A stretch of 64,000 nt of DNA from positions 1-64,000 of the forward strand of contig JAPFDS010000012.1 of assembly GCA_026168805.1 (NCBI GenBank), read 5' to 3'. Each line of letters begins with the position of its first letter. Position 1 is the first letter of the stretch. A program made the translations under genes and the position numbers. This document shows, one piece after another, positions 15,919 through 26,300 of this stretch. This DNA is from Caryophanales bacterium (GTDB lineage Bacteria > Bacillota > Bacilli > Bacillales > Amphibacillaceae). The notes under the pieces were generated by a model, which saw only the letters and a program-made list of their open reading frames with translations, did not search any database and had not been told where the DNA came from.

Positions 15919-16980
15919 TTATGCGTCTTTTTTCAATTGCTTACTGCGAAGTTGTCCACAAGCTGCGTCGATATCTGCACCTTGTTCCCAGCGCACTCCA
16001 CTATTAATTCCGTGTTTTTTCAACGTCTCGTGAAATGCTTGGATATCTTCCGTTGTACTTCTTTGATATTGCTCATGTTCATCGACCGCATTGTACGGAA
16101 TTAAATTCACGTACGCTAAATGGCGATGCCCGTGCAAGAGTTGTGCGAGCTCTTTTGCTTCGCGTTCGGTATCATTGACACCTTGCAACATGATATATTC
16201 ATACGTAATCCGTCGATTGGTTTTTGATAAGTAATACTCAACAGAATCCATTAATTTTTCAATCGAAAATGCTCGGTTAATCTTCATGATTTGCGTACGC
16301 AATTCATTTCTTGGTGCGTGCAGAGAAATTGCTAAATTGACCTGAATGCCTGTATCAGCAAACTCATAAATCTTGTGTGCTAACCCACTTGTCGAAACTG
16401 TAATGTGGCGCGCTCCAATATTTAGCCCGTCATTATGGTTAATGATGTAGAAGAAGTCCATTACATTTTCAAAGTTATCAAATGGCTCTCCAATTCCCAT
16501 CACTACAATATGACTGACCCGCTCATCTTTTTCTTCAGCGTCTAGATGTGCTTGCACTTGCATAATTTGCTCCACAATTTCCCCAGACGTTAAATCCCGA
16601 CTTTTCGTCAACAGTCCACTTGCACAAAATGAACAGCCGATATTACAGCCGACTTGAGTCGTTACACAAACTGACAGACCATAATTAAACCGCATCAAAA
16701 CAGTTTCAATGATATTCCCGTCCGCTAATTTAAATAGGAACTTAATCGTACCGTCTGACGATTGTTGTTTCAGTTGTTCCGTTAGTGAATGTAAATAAAA
16801 ATGCTCTTCCAACAAGTCCAAACAAGACTTGTTCACATTTTTCATTCCTTCAAAAGACGACACTCGTTTATTGTAGAGCCAACCCCAAATTTGCTCCGCA
16901 CGGAATTTTTGCTCTCCATGTTCCACTAAAAAGTCAGTTAGCTGTTCATATGTTAATCCATATATTGATTGTTTACTCAC
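15919..16980 (-). CDS. rlmN: 23S rRNA (adenine2503-C2)-methyltransferase RlmN-family radical SAM enzyme
   Basis: A 353-residue radical-SAM RNA methyltransferase of the RlmN/Cfr family, which methylates C2 of A2503 in 23S rRNA and some tRNAs. The radical SAM cluster motif is C-x3-C-x2-C in [12 protein letters not shown] (near residues 113-124), preceded by [19 protein letters not shown] is the SAM-binding motif, and a conserved cysteine near the C-terminus ([10 protein letters not shown]) accepts the methyl group. A second RlmN-like gene in the chromosome is possible, as some Bacillaceae carry more than one. It is monocistronic, and its ATG lies before a GAGGG site. Confidence 0.9.
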   Translation of the reverse strand: MSKQSIYGLTYEQLTDFLVEHGEQKFRAEQIWGWLYNKRVSSFEGMKNVNKSCLDLLEEHFYLHSLTEQLKQQSSDGTIKFLFKLADGNIIETVLMRFNYGLSVCVTTQVGCNIGCSFCASGLLTKSRDLTSGEIVEQIMQVQAHLDAEEKDERVSHIVVMGIGEPFDNFENVMDFFYIINHNDGLNIGARHITVSTSGLAHKIYEFADTGIQVNLAISLHAPRNELRTQIMKINRAFSIEKLMDSVEYYLSKTNRRITYEYIMLQGVNDTEREAKELAQLLHGHRHLAYVNLIPYNAVDEHEQYQRSTTEDIQAFHETLKKHGINSGVRWEQGADIDAACGQLRSKQLKKDA

Positions 16981-17099
16981 GTTTGTACCCTCATTTCAAT
17001 TTTACCACTATGCATATAATAACGGAGTTCATCCGCTGTAGCAAACAGTTTTCATTAAAATACCACGCTACTTGATCATCTTGTCAAAAATCAGTCATT

Positions 17100-20000
17100 T
17101 TATTCATCCAAAAGAGGAACCGTGAACGTAACTGTTGTGCCTTTTCCTTGTTCACTTGAAATGTCCAATCCACTATTAAATTGACGTTTTAGGCGAAGAT
17201 GTGTGTTCAGCAATCCGACACCCGTACGCCCTTCATTCTCTCGTTGCAACAAACGCTCCCGCTCATCTTCCGTCATACCTGTCCCGTCATCTTCTACAGA
17301 TATGCGAACGAACTGCTCTTCTTTTTGAATAACAATTCGTAACGTTCCACCCTCGATTTGACTCATGATCCCATGATGAATTGCATTTTCTACCAGCGGC
17401 TGGATCGTAAGTGGCGGAATGTAAACGCCGCTGACATCATCTGTTTCCCATTCTACTTGCAAACGATCGCCAAATCGTTCTTTTTCTATATACAGATAAG
17501 CTTTAATTAATTCAATTTCATCCTGAATCGAAATAAGATCATCTACATTTTGAAAATTAAACTTCCCACGTAAAAAGTCACTGAACGCTTCTAGAACTCG
17601 CTGCATCCGCGTAGGATCAATCTCACTTAAAGCCATAATCGTATTGAGTGCGTTGAATAGGAAGTGTGGTTGAATCTGTGCTTGCAACCAGGCCGCTTCC
17701 ATTCGTAAATGTTCACGCATGGACCTTCTCACACTTGTGAGAGCACGTACGCGCGAGCGTAATTCTAATGAATCAACCGGTTTTGCGATATAGTCATTCG
17801 CTCCAGATAAAAAGCCTTGTTCAATATCTTTCATTTGATTGCGAGCAGTTAACAATACAACCGGTAATTGTGATACGGTAAATCGTTTGCGAATGTTGCG
17901 CGTTAATTGGTACCCTGACATATTCGGCATCATCACGTCGGCAATGACTAAGTCCCAATCCTTTTTGTGCAACATATCAAGAGCCTCTTCCCCACTTAAG
18001 ACGGTCGTCATATCATATTTTTCTACAGAAAGGACCGATTGTACGACTTGTAAATTCACAGGATCGTCATCCACAATTAAAACACGAGGTCGGTCAACAG
18101 ACGTAAAGACGTCACCCACTTCCGCCAGGGGCAATCCCTCAAACGCAATGCCTTCCCTCTCTTTAGCTACATCGGTTATATGTTGCGTTGTGACAGCAAC
18201 TTCTGTTTGTGCATCTCCTTCGATTGTTTCATCTGATAGGGGTAATGAAAATATAAATTTCGACCCTTTCCCAAGTTCAGATTCGACCTCTAACAGACCG
18301 CCATGCAACTCAATAAGTTGTTTACTAATGCTTAAGCCAAGTCCAAAGCCACCTTCAACCATTGATCCTTTTTTACGGGATTGTTCATACGGCTCGAAAA
18401 TCGTTTCCATTGTTTTCTCATCCATTCCAACACCTGTGTCAGCAACGATGATATACGCTCTGCCACTTTCTACATATCCTTCAATTGAAATCGTTCCTTC
18501 ATTCGTATGTTTCACACTATTGTGCAGTAAATTAAAGAGTACTTGAATGACCCTGTCCTCATCCGCATACACAGGTGGAAAATCTTCTGGTAATCGATTT
18601 ACAAATGTCACATCTTTTCGTTCAATCATATGATCCAACATATTAAAAACCCCATTCGGAATGGATTGCACGTGAAACGATCGCTGATGGACCATTTGCG
18701 TTTTTTCCTTTAAGACCATTACATCAAGTAAATCATTCAGCATCGTAGACATACGTCTCCCTACTGATAGGACCGTTTCTAAATCTTTCACACTATCTTC
18801 CTGCATATGATCGTGCTCACGTTCTAATACGACTTGCGACATATTTAAAATCGCATGCAACGGATTGCGCAACTCATGTGACGTATTTGCGAGAAATTCG
18901 TCTTTCGTCTTATCCGCTTCTTGTAATTTAAGCGATATCCGGTTAGCCTCTTGGTGAATGTCGAAATAATGTTGGAACCAGAATGCTGCTAAACATATGA
19001 CTGCGATAATTAAATCAAATGGATAGTACGTTACTTTAATTCCACCGACTAAATAAATGAATGCCCACACAAAGTTATTTACAAAAGCGATGAGTGATAA
19101 TAGCAATAATAGATTTCGATTTAATTGTCGAATGGATACATGGAAAATGGCATAGATTGCTACACCGACAGATAGGAATATTAAAAGATAATAAAACCAC
19201 TGAACGTTTAAGAAGGTATCCACAGGCAATATACAAATACTCACAACAGATGCAAAACACGCAATTGTATAAACAATTGATTGTCTTTTCCACAATATAG
19301 GTATGTAGTTTTCTACACTTTTAAATAAAAAATACCCGACTGTAACGAGGGTAATGTTGGATAACCTGAAAGAAGCAACATAACTAATATGTAACCATTT
19401 ATGCAGTAACTTTTCCTCAAAACTTAATCCGAGCAGTACCATGGCATTTAACACGAATAAAGCAAAATAGATGAGTCTCTTATCCTTATTTCCTAGAAAA
19501 TATAATATAGCAGCATATAAACTATGAAGTATTAAGATAACAAGAATGAGTTGTTGCAAAGCTGTCGATAGACCAGTCTGTTTCGTGATTGCTTCTTCAG
19601 AGCCAAATTTAATCGAGCGAATGAGTCCGCCACCACGTGTATCTTGGAAATTGGTAACGTGGAAAACAATATCGATGACTCCATCTTCCGCCGTAAAATA
19701 GGACGAGTAAGGGAGGTTTTCTGCAACATAGGCTTCTTTTGTTTCTCCGACCGTCCCAGAATGTGCGAGTAAATTTTCGTTCACATATAATTCTGATGCA
19801 CTTCGCACACTTGGAACACGAATGCTATATGTTGTCTCGTCTGTTGGATCAACTAAAATACGCAAATGATAGGACCCGTATCCAAATGCATCTTCATTTT
19901 CATCTGGTGTATGTAAGTGATCATTCCAATCTCCTGGAACAGTGATATATTCCTCGTCTTTCTTTGCCACTTGGCCTTCTTTTTGTAAAAATGTCGATGG

Positions 20001-20210
20001 ATAAAAGGCCCACTCACCATCCAATCCAATAATAGTATCCTTATCCATATCCACGTCTCGAAGATCAAGCTCACCTTCCGTAATATGTGTATCATCTCGA
20101 TTTTCATATGTATCGTTCCAGATGAGTCGAAAAGACGTTAGAACTGCAATAAAGATTAAAACAACAACGAGTATTTTCCATATAACGTTAAATTCTTTTT
20201 TATGCATCAA
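17100..20210 (-). CDS. 7TMR-DISM hybrid histidine kinase with two kinase modules and a receiver
   Basis: A 1,036-residue sensor. A signal anchor (12-31) is followed by an extracellular jelly-roll 7TMR-DISMED2-like domain (about 45-205; GEWAFYPS, PGDW) and seven membrane helices (about 215-415). Next come a HisKA domain with phospho-acceptor H445 in SHELRNP and HATPase motifs (FNLLHNSVKHTNEG, DTGVGM, GFGLGLSISK). A receiver (about 709-825) has Asp758 in IADVMMP and K810. A second LytS-like His_kinase domain (H849 in QPHFLFNALNT) and a second HATPase (VENAIHHG) end the protein. It is predicted to sense a bound sugar or cell-wall ligand. No response regulator is adjacent. The first codon could be TTG (as given) or the next ATG. 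Confidence 0.9.
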   Translation of the reverse strand: MMHKKEFNVIWKILVVVLIFIAVLTSFRLIWNDTYENRDDTHITEGELDLRDVDMDKDTIIGLDGEWAFYPSTFLQKEGQVAKKDEEYITVPGDWNDHLHTPDENEDAFGYGSYHLRILVDPTDETTYSIRVPSVRSASELYVNENLLAHSGTVGETKEAYVAENLPYSSYFTAEDGVIDIVFHVTNFQDTRGGGLIRSIKFGSEEAITKQTGLSTALQQLILVILILHSLYAAILYFLGNKDKRLIYFALFVLNAMVLLGLSFEEKLLHKWLHISYVASFRLSNITLVTVGYFLFKSVENYIPILWKRQSIVYTIACFASVVSICILPVDTFLNVQWFYYLLIFLSVGVAIYAIFHVSIRQLNRNLLLLLSLIAFVNNFVWAFIYLVGGIKVTYYPFDLIIAVICLAAFWFQHYFDIHQEANRISLKLQEADKTKDEFLANTSHELRNPLHAILNMSQVVLEREHDHMQEDSVKDLETVLSVGRRMSTMLNDLLDVMVLKEKTQMVHQRSFHVQSIPNGVFNMLDHMIERKDVTFVNRLPEDFPPVYADEDRVIQVLFNLLHNSVKHTNEGTISIEGYVESGRAYIIVADTGVGMDEKTMETIFEPYEQSRKKGSMVEGGFGLGLSISKQLIELHGGLLEVESELGKGSKFIFSLPLSDETIEGDAQTEVAVTTQHITDVAKEREGIAFEGLPLAEVGDVFTSVDRPRVLIVDDDPVNLQVVQSVLSVEKYDMTTVLSGEEALDMLHKKDWDLVIADVMMPNMSGYQLTRNIRKRFTVSQLPVVLLTARNQMKDIEQGFLSGANDYIAKPVDSLELRSRVRALTSVRRSMREHLRMEAAWLQAQIQPHFLFNALNTIMALSEIDPTRMQRVLEAFSDFLRGKFNFQNVDDLISIQDEIELIKAYLYIEKERFGDRLQVEWETDDVSGVYIPPLTIQPLVENAIHHGIMSQIEGGTLRIVIQKEEQFVRISVEDDGTGMTEDERERLLQRENEGRTGVGLLNTHLRLKRQFNSGLDISSEQGKGTTVTFTVPLLDE

Positions 20211-20467
20211 TGCTATTCGACTCCCTCTTTAAGTCCGTTCAGTCACTGGATCTCTGCTTTAAAGTATAGTCATTTCTCAGCGAAAAGTCACTATGTTGGA
20301 CCACATCATTTTAAAACAAATGATAGAGCAAATTAACTAATATAATGAATAGATACATACGGAGTGAAATACTAGATAAATATGCATGTGTGCCATATGA
20401 TGAATACAGTTAACTAGATGCATTCACACTGTACATTAGAAAAAAACATACAAGAAAGGAAAAGGCC

Positions 20468-21706
20468 ATGGGAAAACAAGCAACTTCACAAAATAAAAAT
20501 ATCCAAGCAAGCAATTATACCTCTTATTCTATTTTAATCATCATTGGACTTTGTCACTTATTAAATGACTCCCTACAAGCAGTCATTCCCGCCATGTTTC
20601 CGATTCTAGAACAATCACTTGGATTAACATTTACCCAACTTGGACTGATAGCTTTTACCTTAAATATGGTCGCTTCCGTCATGCAGCCAGTCGTTGGATT
20701 AGCCGCCGATAAACGTCCGATGCCATACGCGTTACCCATTGGTCTAACGTTTAGTATGATTGGCATGTTCGCTTTAGCATTTGCTCCAAGCTTTGGAATC
20801 ATTTTAATCTGTGTCGTGTTTATTGGGCTCGGGTCAGCTGTTTTCCATCCAGAAGGATCACGTGTGGCCTTTTTAGCTGCGGGACCAAGGAGAGGACTCG
20901 CACAATCGATTTATCAAGTCGGCGGGAATACAGGCCAAGCTTTGGCACCACTCATTACCGCTCTCGTCCTTGTACCTCTTGGCCAATTTGGAGCTATTTG
21001 GTTCACACTCGTCGCAGCACTAGCTGTATATTTTCTCTTTAAAATTGCCCGTTGGTATGCAGAACAAGTAAAATCCGTTTTTCAATCGAAAAAAGAGCAC
21101 AAAACTAGAGCTAAAACACCTCCTGTTCTTGCAAAACGCATTCGCAACGCTTTAATTGTCCTTGTCTTTATTGTGTTTGCACGTTCATGGTATCAAAGTG
21201 CTATCGCAAATTTTTATGCATTTTATGCCATCGAAACATACGGGGTTAAAATCGCCCAAGCGCAAATTTATATTTTCACCTTTTTATTGATGGGAGCTGT
21301 TGGAACATTTTTTGGTGGCCCCATCGCAGACAAATTCGGGAAAAGAAACGTAATCTTAATGTCCTTTCTCCTACCAGCCCCAGCCGCATTACTAATGCCA
21401 CATGTAGGGCCGATTCTCTCATTATTGTTACTTGGTGTCATTGGCTTCTCACTCCTATCCAGTTTCTCCGTCACGATTGTGTACGCACAGGAGCTTGTCC
21501 CTGGGAAAATCGGGACGATGTCAGGACTCATCGGCGGACTTGGGTTTGGCATGGGAGCCGTTGGATCTGTCGTGCTCGGAACATTCATTGATACGGTTGG
21601 GTTGACCCCAACAATGATTGCTATTTCTATATTACCAATCTTGGGACTTTTAACATTTCTACTCCCAACCGACAAACGCATCAATGAGTGGTATGAAACA
21701 ACGTGA
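20468..21706 (+). CDS. MFS transporter, fosmidomycin resistance (Fsr) family
   Basis: A 412-residue 12-helix transporter. The N-terminal motif LCHLLNDSLQAVIPAMFPIL and GLGSAVFHPEGSRVAFLAAG with QVGGNTGQALAPL are typical of the Fsr subfamily of drug/proton antiporters. The true substrate is unknown. It is divergent from the kinase gene across about 257 bp that hold no gene, and an AAAGGAAAAGG site precedes the ATG. Confidence 0.85.
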   Translation: MGKQATSQNKNIQASNYTSYSILIIIGLCHLLNDSLQAVIPAMFPILEQSLGLTFTQLGLIAFTLNMVASVMQPVVGLAADKRPMPYALPIGLTFSMIGMFALAFAPSFGIILICVVFIGLGSAVFHPEGSRVAFLAAGPRRGLAQSIYQVGGNTGQALAPLITALVLVPLGQFGAIWFTLVAALAVYFLFKIARWYAEQVKSVFQSKKEHKTRAKTPPVLAKRIRNALIVLVFIVFARSWYQSAIANFYAFYAIETYGVKIAQAQIYIFTFLLMGAVGTFFGGPIADKFGKRNVILMSFLLPAPAALLMPHVGPILSLLLLGVIGFSLLSSFSVTIVYAQELVPGKIGTMSGLIGGLGFGMGAVGSVVLGTFIDTVGLTPTMIAISILPILGLLTFLLPTDKRINEWYETT

Positions 21707-21801
21707 ACTCCCCCCATTTTACTAGTTTTATAGCAGTTTATTTGGTATTCTAAATATAGAGAAATGTGCAAGCAAATTTGTACAGGAATGAGGGACGTGT
21801 C

Positions 21802-22866
21802 ATGAGAAATGTAGTCATAGTAGGCGGAGGGTACGGTGGCCTAAAAATATTAAACGGTCTATTAAGCCAAGCTCTTCCTGAAGATGTGCGAATTACAGTT
21901 ATTGAAAAAAACCCATATCATTCATTAAAAACTGAATTTTATACAATCGTTGCTGGAACAGCTGCTGATATAGACGTACGCATGCAATACCCAAAAGACG
22001 AGCGCGTACAATATATTTTCCGTGAAGTTGAAGATATTGATGTTGAAAATGAAACAATCACCGTCAACCGAAAAACTGATCGGGTCATATCCTACGATTA
22101 TTTAATCATTGGTCTTGGATGTGAAGACAATTACCACGGTATTGACGGGGCCGATCAATACACACAAAGTGTCCAAACATTTTCCAAAGCACGAAAAGCA
22201 GCTTTAGCTGTCGGAAACTCAGAAGCTTATAGCCGCGTATCAATCGTCGGTGCCGGCCTAAGTGGAATTGAAGTCGCTTCAGAAATTCGCGAAAGTCGCC
22301 CAGACCTAAACATCCGATTACTCGACAGAGGTGGAAGTGTACTGAAAGCCTTTGATAAACGAATCCAAGCACACGTTTCAGACTGGTTCGTGAAAAATGA
22401 TGTAGAAGTACTCCACTATGCAAACGTCGAATATGTAGAAAAAGATGGCGTATGCAATAACGGAATTTGTTATGTCAATGACGTCACGATTTGGACAGCA
22501 GGTGTCCTTCCACACCATTTAGTCCGTGCACTACCTTATGAAAAAGATGACGAACAACGTGTCATCGTCAATGATTATTACCAAGTACCTGACGGAAAAA
22601 ACGTATATATCGTTGGAGACTGTGCATCATCCGATCACTTTATGAGTGCCCAATTAGCCGGGCAACAAGGGGAACATATCGCGGGAATTTTAGGTGACGT
22701 ATTGCATCACCGCAAGCCTAAAAAACCAAGCCGCATTAAACTAAAAGGATCCCTTGGTTCACTTGGAAGCTCAGATGGATTCGGAAACATGTACAATCGA
22801 CCAATGACCGGACTCTTACCTCGCCTCGCAAAATCAGGTGTGCTCTGGATGCATAAAAGAGATTAA
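21802..22866 (+). CDS. NAD(P)/FAD-dependent oxidoreductase, YutJ-like type II NADH dehydrogenase
   Basis: A 354-residue flavoprotein. The N-terminal FAD motif is VVIVGGGYGGLKIL, the central dinucleotide motif VGAGLSGIEVASE (about 152-164), and the C-terminal FAD-contacting motif YIVGDCASS (about 270-278). Length and pattern fit the YutJ branch of type II NADH dehydrogenases, single-subunit enzymes that pass electrons from NADH to quinone without pumping protons. I chose the ATG behind GAGGGACG; an upstream in-frame start adds 12 residues lacking family similarity. A terminator follows at once. Confidence 0.8.
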   Translation: MRNVVIVGGGYGGLKILNGLLSQALPEDVRITVIEKNPYHSLKTEFYTIVAGTAADIDVRMQYPKDERVQYIFREVEDIDVENETITVNRKTDRVISYDYLIIGLGCEDNYHGIDGADQYTQSVQTFSKARKAALAVGNSEAYSRVSIVGAGLSGIEVASEIRESRPDLNIRLLDRGGSVLKAFDKRIQAHVSDWFVKNDVEVLHYANVEYVEKDGVCNNGICYVNDVTIWTAGVLPHHLVRALPYEKDDEQRVIVNDYYQVPDGKNVYIVGDCASSDHFMSAQLAGQQGEHIAGILGDVLHHRKPKKPSRIKLKGSLGSLGSSDGFGNMYNRPMTGLLPRLAKSGVLWMHKRD

Positions 22867-22908
22867 AAGAAGCACAAGAGTAGAATGTATCTACTTCTTG
22901 TGCTTTTA
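22865..22908. terminator. Bidirectional terminator after the NADH dehydrogenase-like gene
   Basis: AAAGAAGCACAAGAGTAGA and TCTACTTCTTGTGCTTTT form a long stem with A- and T-tracts between convergent genes. Confidence 0.8.
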
Positions 22909-23151
22909 TTATGCTTGCAAGAAAAGCGATATGGATAAAGCGACCATAAACAGCGCTAATAAAAAATACATCACAACAAAACTCCGGCGCTTCCCTTCAT
23001 CATGAGCAATCACACCATCTAACGCAAACACAACCGCCAACACAAAGCCAAATAAATACATGAATCCATCATGATCAAACGCAAAAATATAGATCAATCC
23101 AACGGCTAATAAAATAAACCCGATGGAGCGGACTAATTTCACAATATGCAT
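22909..23151 (-). CDS. Small membrane protein of unknown function
   Basis: An 80-residue protein with three predicted hydrophobic helices (roughly 5-22, 27-45 and 58-78) separated by a short polar loop HDEGKRRS. I do not recognise a named family. The inner ATG is preferred because AAGGGGG lies six bases upstream of it; the ATG two codons earlier directly abuts that site. It is monocistronic between two terminators. Confidence 0.6.
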   Translation of the reverse strand: MHIVKLVRSIGFILLAVGLIYIFAFDHDGFMYLFGFVLAVVFALDGVIAHDEGKRRSFVVMYFLLALFMVALSISLFLQA

Positions 23152-23269
23152 GTCCATCCCCCTTTTTATTCATACACATTCGATATATGGTTTACACATC
23201 ATTGACAGCTATTCATTACTTTACCCATTATATAGGGAGAACAGAAAGCGTACAAGCGCTAGAACAAGA

Positions 23270-23305
23270 AAAGGCATTTCCTCTACCATGAGAGGAAATG
23301 CCTTT
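23270..23305. terminator. Terminator of the adhesin gene
   Basis: A perfect 15-bp stem, AAAGGCATTTCCTCT and AGAGGAAATGCCTTT, with a 6-base loop just past the stop of the leftward adhesin gene. The minus-strand flank TCTTGTTCT is moderately T-rich. Confidence 0.75.
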
Positions 23306-23316
23306 CGTTTAATCAT

Positions 23317-26300
23317 TTATGCTCTTCTTCTTTGAATGAAGAATACTGTAAAACCAGCTCCAAGTAGGAGTAATCCCGCTAGTAAGAAGTTAAAGATATC
23401 TGTTGCAGTCTTAGGCAACGTATCTCCATCTCCTTTATCGCCTGGTTTATCAGAACCACTTGGGTCTTCGGGAGTTGTTGGTTTCTCAGGATCCTTTGGT
23501 TCTTCAGGATCTTCAGGAATGAGTGTATTTGTAATGTCGTAGCCGTTAATCGTTGTTTCATATCCATCAACTTCTACTTCGTTTACAGTATACTCAATTG
23601 CCTTACCTTCTGCATCATAACCTGCTAAACCTTCGAAACTATACGTCCAATCCATTTCAGCTGTCACTTCAATTGAATCAACTTTTTCACCATTTGCAAA
23701 TAACTCAACAGTGATGGACTCTGGACGGTCGCTTGCTTGATCATCTTTCCACGTTTTCGTTCCTGATACTTCAGTTTCACCAACACGTAAGTTTGTTAAG
23801 TCAAAGCCATTAATACTAGTTTCATAGCCTTCAACTGCTTTTTCTTCGATTTCATACGTGTAAGCTTTACCGTCTGCATCAAATGCTGGCAAGTCTGCTA
23901 CTTCAAGTGACCAATCATCTTCTTTTGTCACAGTAAATGTATCAACTAATTCTTTCTCTCCATCAACAACTGAGCGGTATAACTCGACTTCAATTGAATC
24001 AGGACGAGCCTTTGAGTCATCATCTAACCACGTCTTTGTGATTTCAATTGATTTCACATCTGAGCGTGTATTCGTAATTTCAAATCCGTCCACCTCTGAT
24101 GCGTAACCTGGTACATCATGTTCAGTGACCGTGTACTCGTAAGCTACACCTTCGTCATCATATTGTGGAAGATCTGTAACCGTTAGTTCCCATTCATTTT
24201 CCTTTGTTACTTCGTATTCTTTATAAAACTCACCGTTTTGAAGTAAGTTTACTTTGATTGTGTCCGGACGATCTGTTTCATTTTCATCTTTCCACAACTT
24301 CGTAATTTCTACTTCTGTTGTACCAACACGTAAGTTTGTAATGTCGTTATCGTCAATTGATTTCTCATAGCCTTCTACTGCTTCTTCATCAACAGTATAA
24401 GTGATTTCAACACCTTGATTATCATATTTAGGGAGTTCTGTAAATGAATACTCCCAGTCTGATTCAGCTGTTACATCTACCTTATCAACTTGCTCACCAT
24501 TTGCTAGTAAATTAACAGTGATAGAATCTGGACGGTCTGCTGAATCATCATCTAACCAAGTTTTCGTTCCTAATACTTCTGTTTCTCCAACACGTAGGTT
24601 TGTTAATTCAAAGCCATTAACGGATGTTTCATAGCCTTCAATTGCTTTTTCTTCAACTTCATACGTGTATGCTTTACCTTCTGCATCAAATGCTGGTAAA
24701 TCTGATACTTCAAGTGACCAACCATCTTCTTTTGTCACAGTAACTGTATCAACTAATTCTTTATCTCCATCAACAACTGAACGGTATAGCTCAACTTCAA
24801 TTGAATCAGGACGATTCTTGGAGTCGTTATCTAACCACGTCTTTGTGATTTCAATTGATTTCACATCTGAGCGTGTATTCGTAATTTCAAATCCGTCCAC
24901 ATCTGACGCGTACCCTGGTACATCATGTTCAGTGACCGTGTACTCGTAAGCTACACCTTCGTCATCATATTGCGGAAGATCTGTAATCGTTAGCTCCCAT
25001 TCATTTTCTTTTGTTACTTCGTATTCTTCATAAAACTCACCGTTTTGAAGTAAGTTTACTTTGATTGTGTCCGGACGATCTGTTTCATTTTCATCTTTCC
25101 ACAACTTCGTAACGTCTACTTCTGTTGTACCAACACGTAAGTTTGTAATGTCGTTACCGTCAATTGATTTCTTGTAGCCTTCTACTACTTCTTCATCAAC
25201 AGTATAAGTGATTTCAACACCTTGATCATCATACTTAGGAAGTTCTGTAAACTCATACTTCCAGTCAGACTCAGCAGTTACTTTAACGTCATCAATCTCT
25301 TCATCATTCGCTAGTAAATTAACAGTGATTGATTCTGGACGTTCTGCAGAGTTATCATCTAACCACGTTTTCGTTCCTGATACTTCTGTTTCTCCAACAC
25401 GTAAGTTCGTGATATCGAAACCGTCTTCTGTAGCATCAATATTTGTGTCATAACCTTCTACTTCAACCTCTTCGATTGTATACGTAATTTCTTCTCCTGA
25501 TTCATCGAACTTATCAAGTTCTGTAAACGCGTATTTCCAATCAGTATCTTCGTTAACTTCTACATCAGCAACTTTAGTACCATTTGCTAGAAGTTCAACT
25601 GTAATAGCTGAATGCTCATCTAAATCATCTAGCCATGTTTTCTCACCAGATACACTAGTTGTTTCGGTGTTTGTCACAATAAATCCATCTGATGAATCGC
25701 CTGTTACAACTGAGTTATAACCATCTACTTCAAGTTCTTCCACTTGATAATCAATTTCTTCACCTGATTCGTCATATACATATAAATCTTCAAATGTTGC
25801 TTGCCAATCATTTTCTTCATTTAATTCAGCAGTTTGATCCGTTGGTAGAAGCTTTACAGTAACAGACTCTGTATCTCCACCTGCATTATTCCACTTCTTC
25901 TCAACAGAAATTTCAGTGATCTGATTGTTCGTAGCGTCTTTCTCAACCACTTGCTCATCTTCTGTTATTTCTACATCAATCGGTGTTTCATCTAACTCAT
26001 AACCTGCTGGTGCTTTTGTTTCGATCAGTTGATAGTTGCCAAGGAAAAGGTCGTCAATAACAATTTCGCCATCTTCATTTGTAGTTAAATTCTCTTCAAC
26101 TACTTCCCCGTCTGCATCAACTAACTTAAATTCTGCACCTGCAAGTAAATCTTCTGTTGCGGCATCCTTTTTAATGAGTTTGATCGAACCTTTATGCTGT
26201 TCGTTCGTCATTTCATATCTTAGCGTTTCTGTTTCATTCACATCAACATTGAATTTAATAGGTTCACCATTTGTACGGTAGCCATCTAATGGTTTCACTT

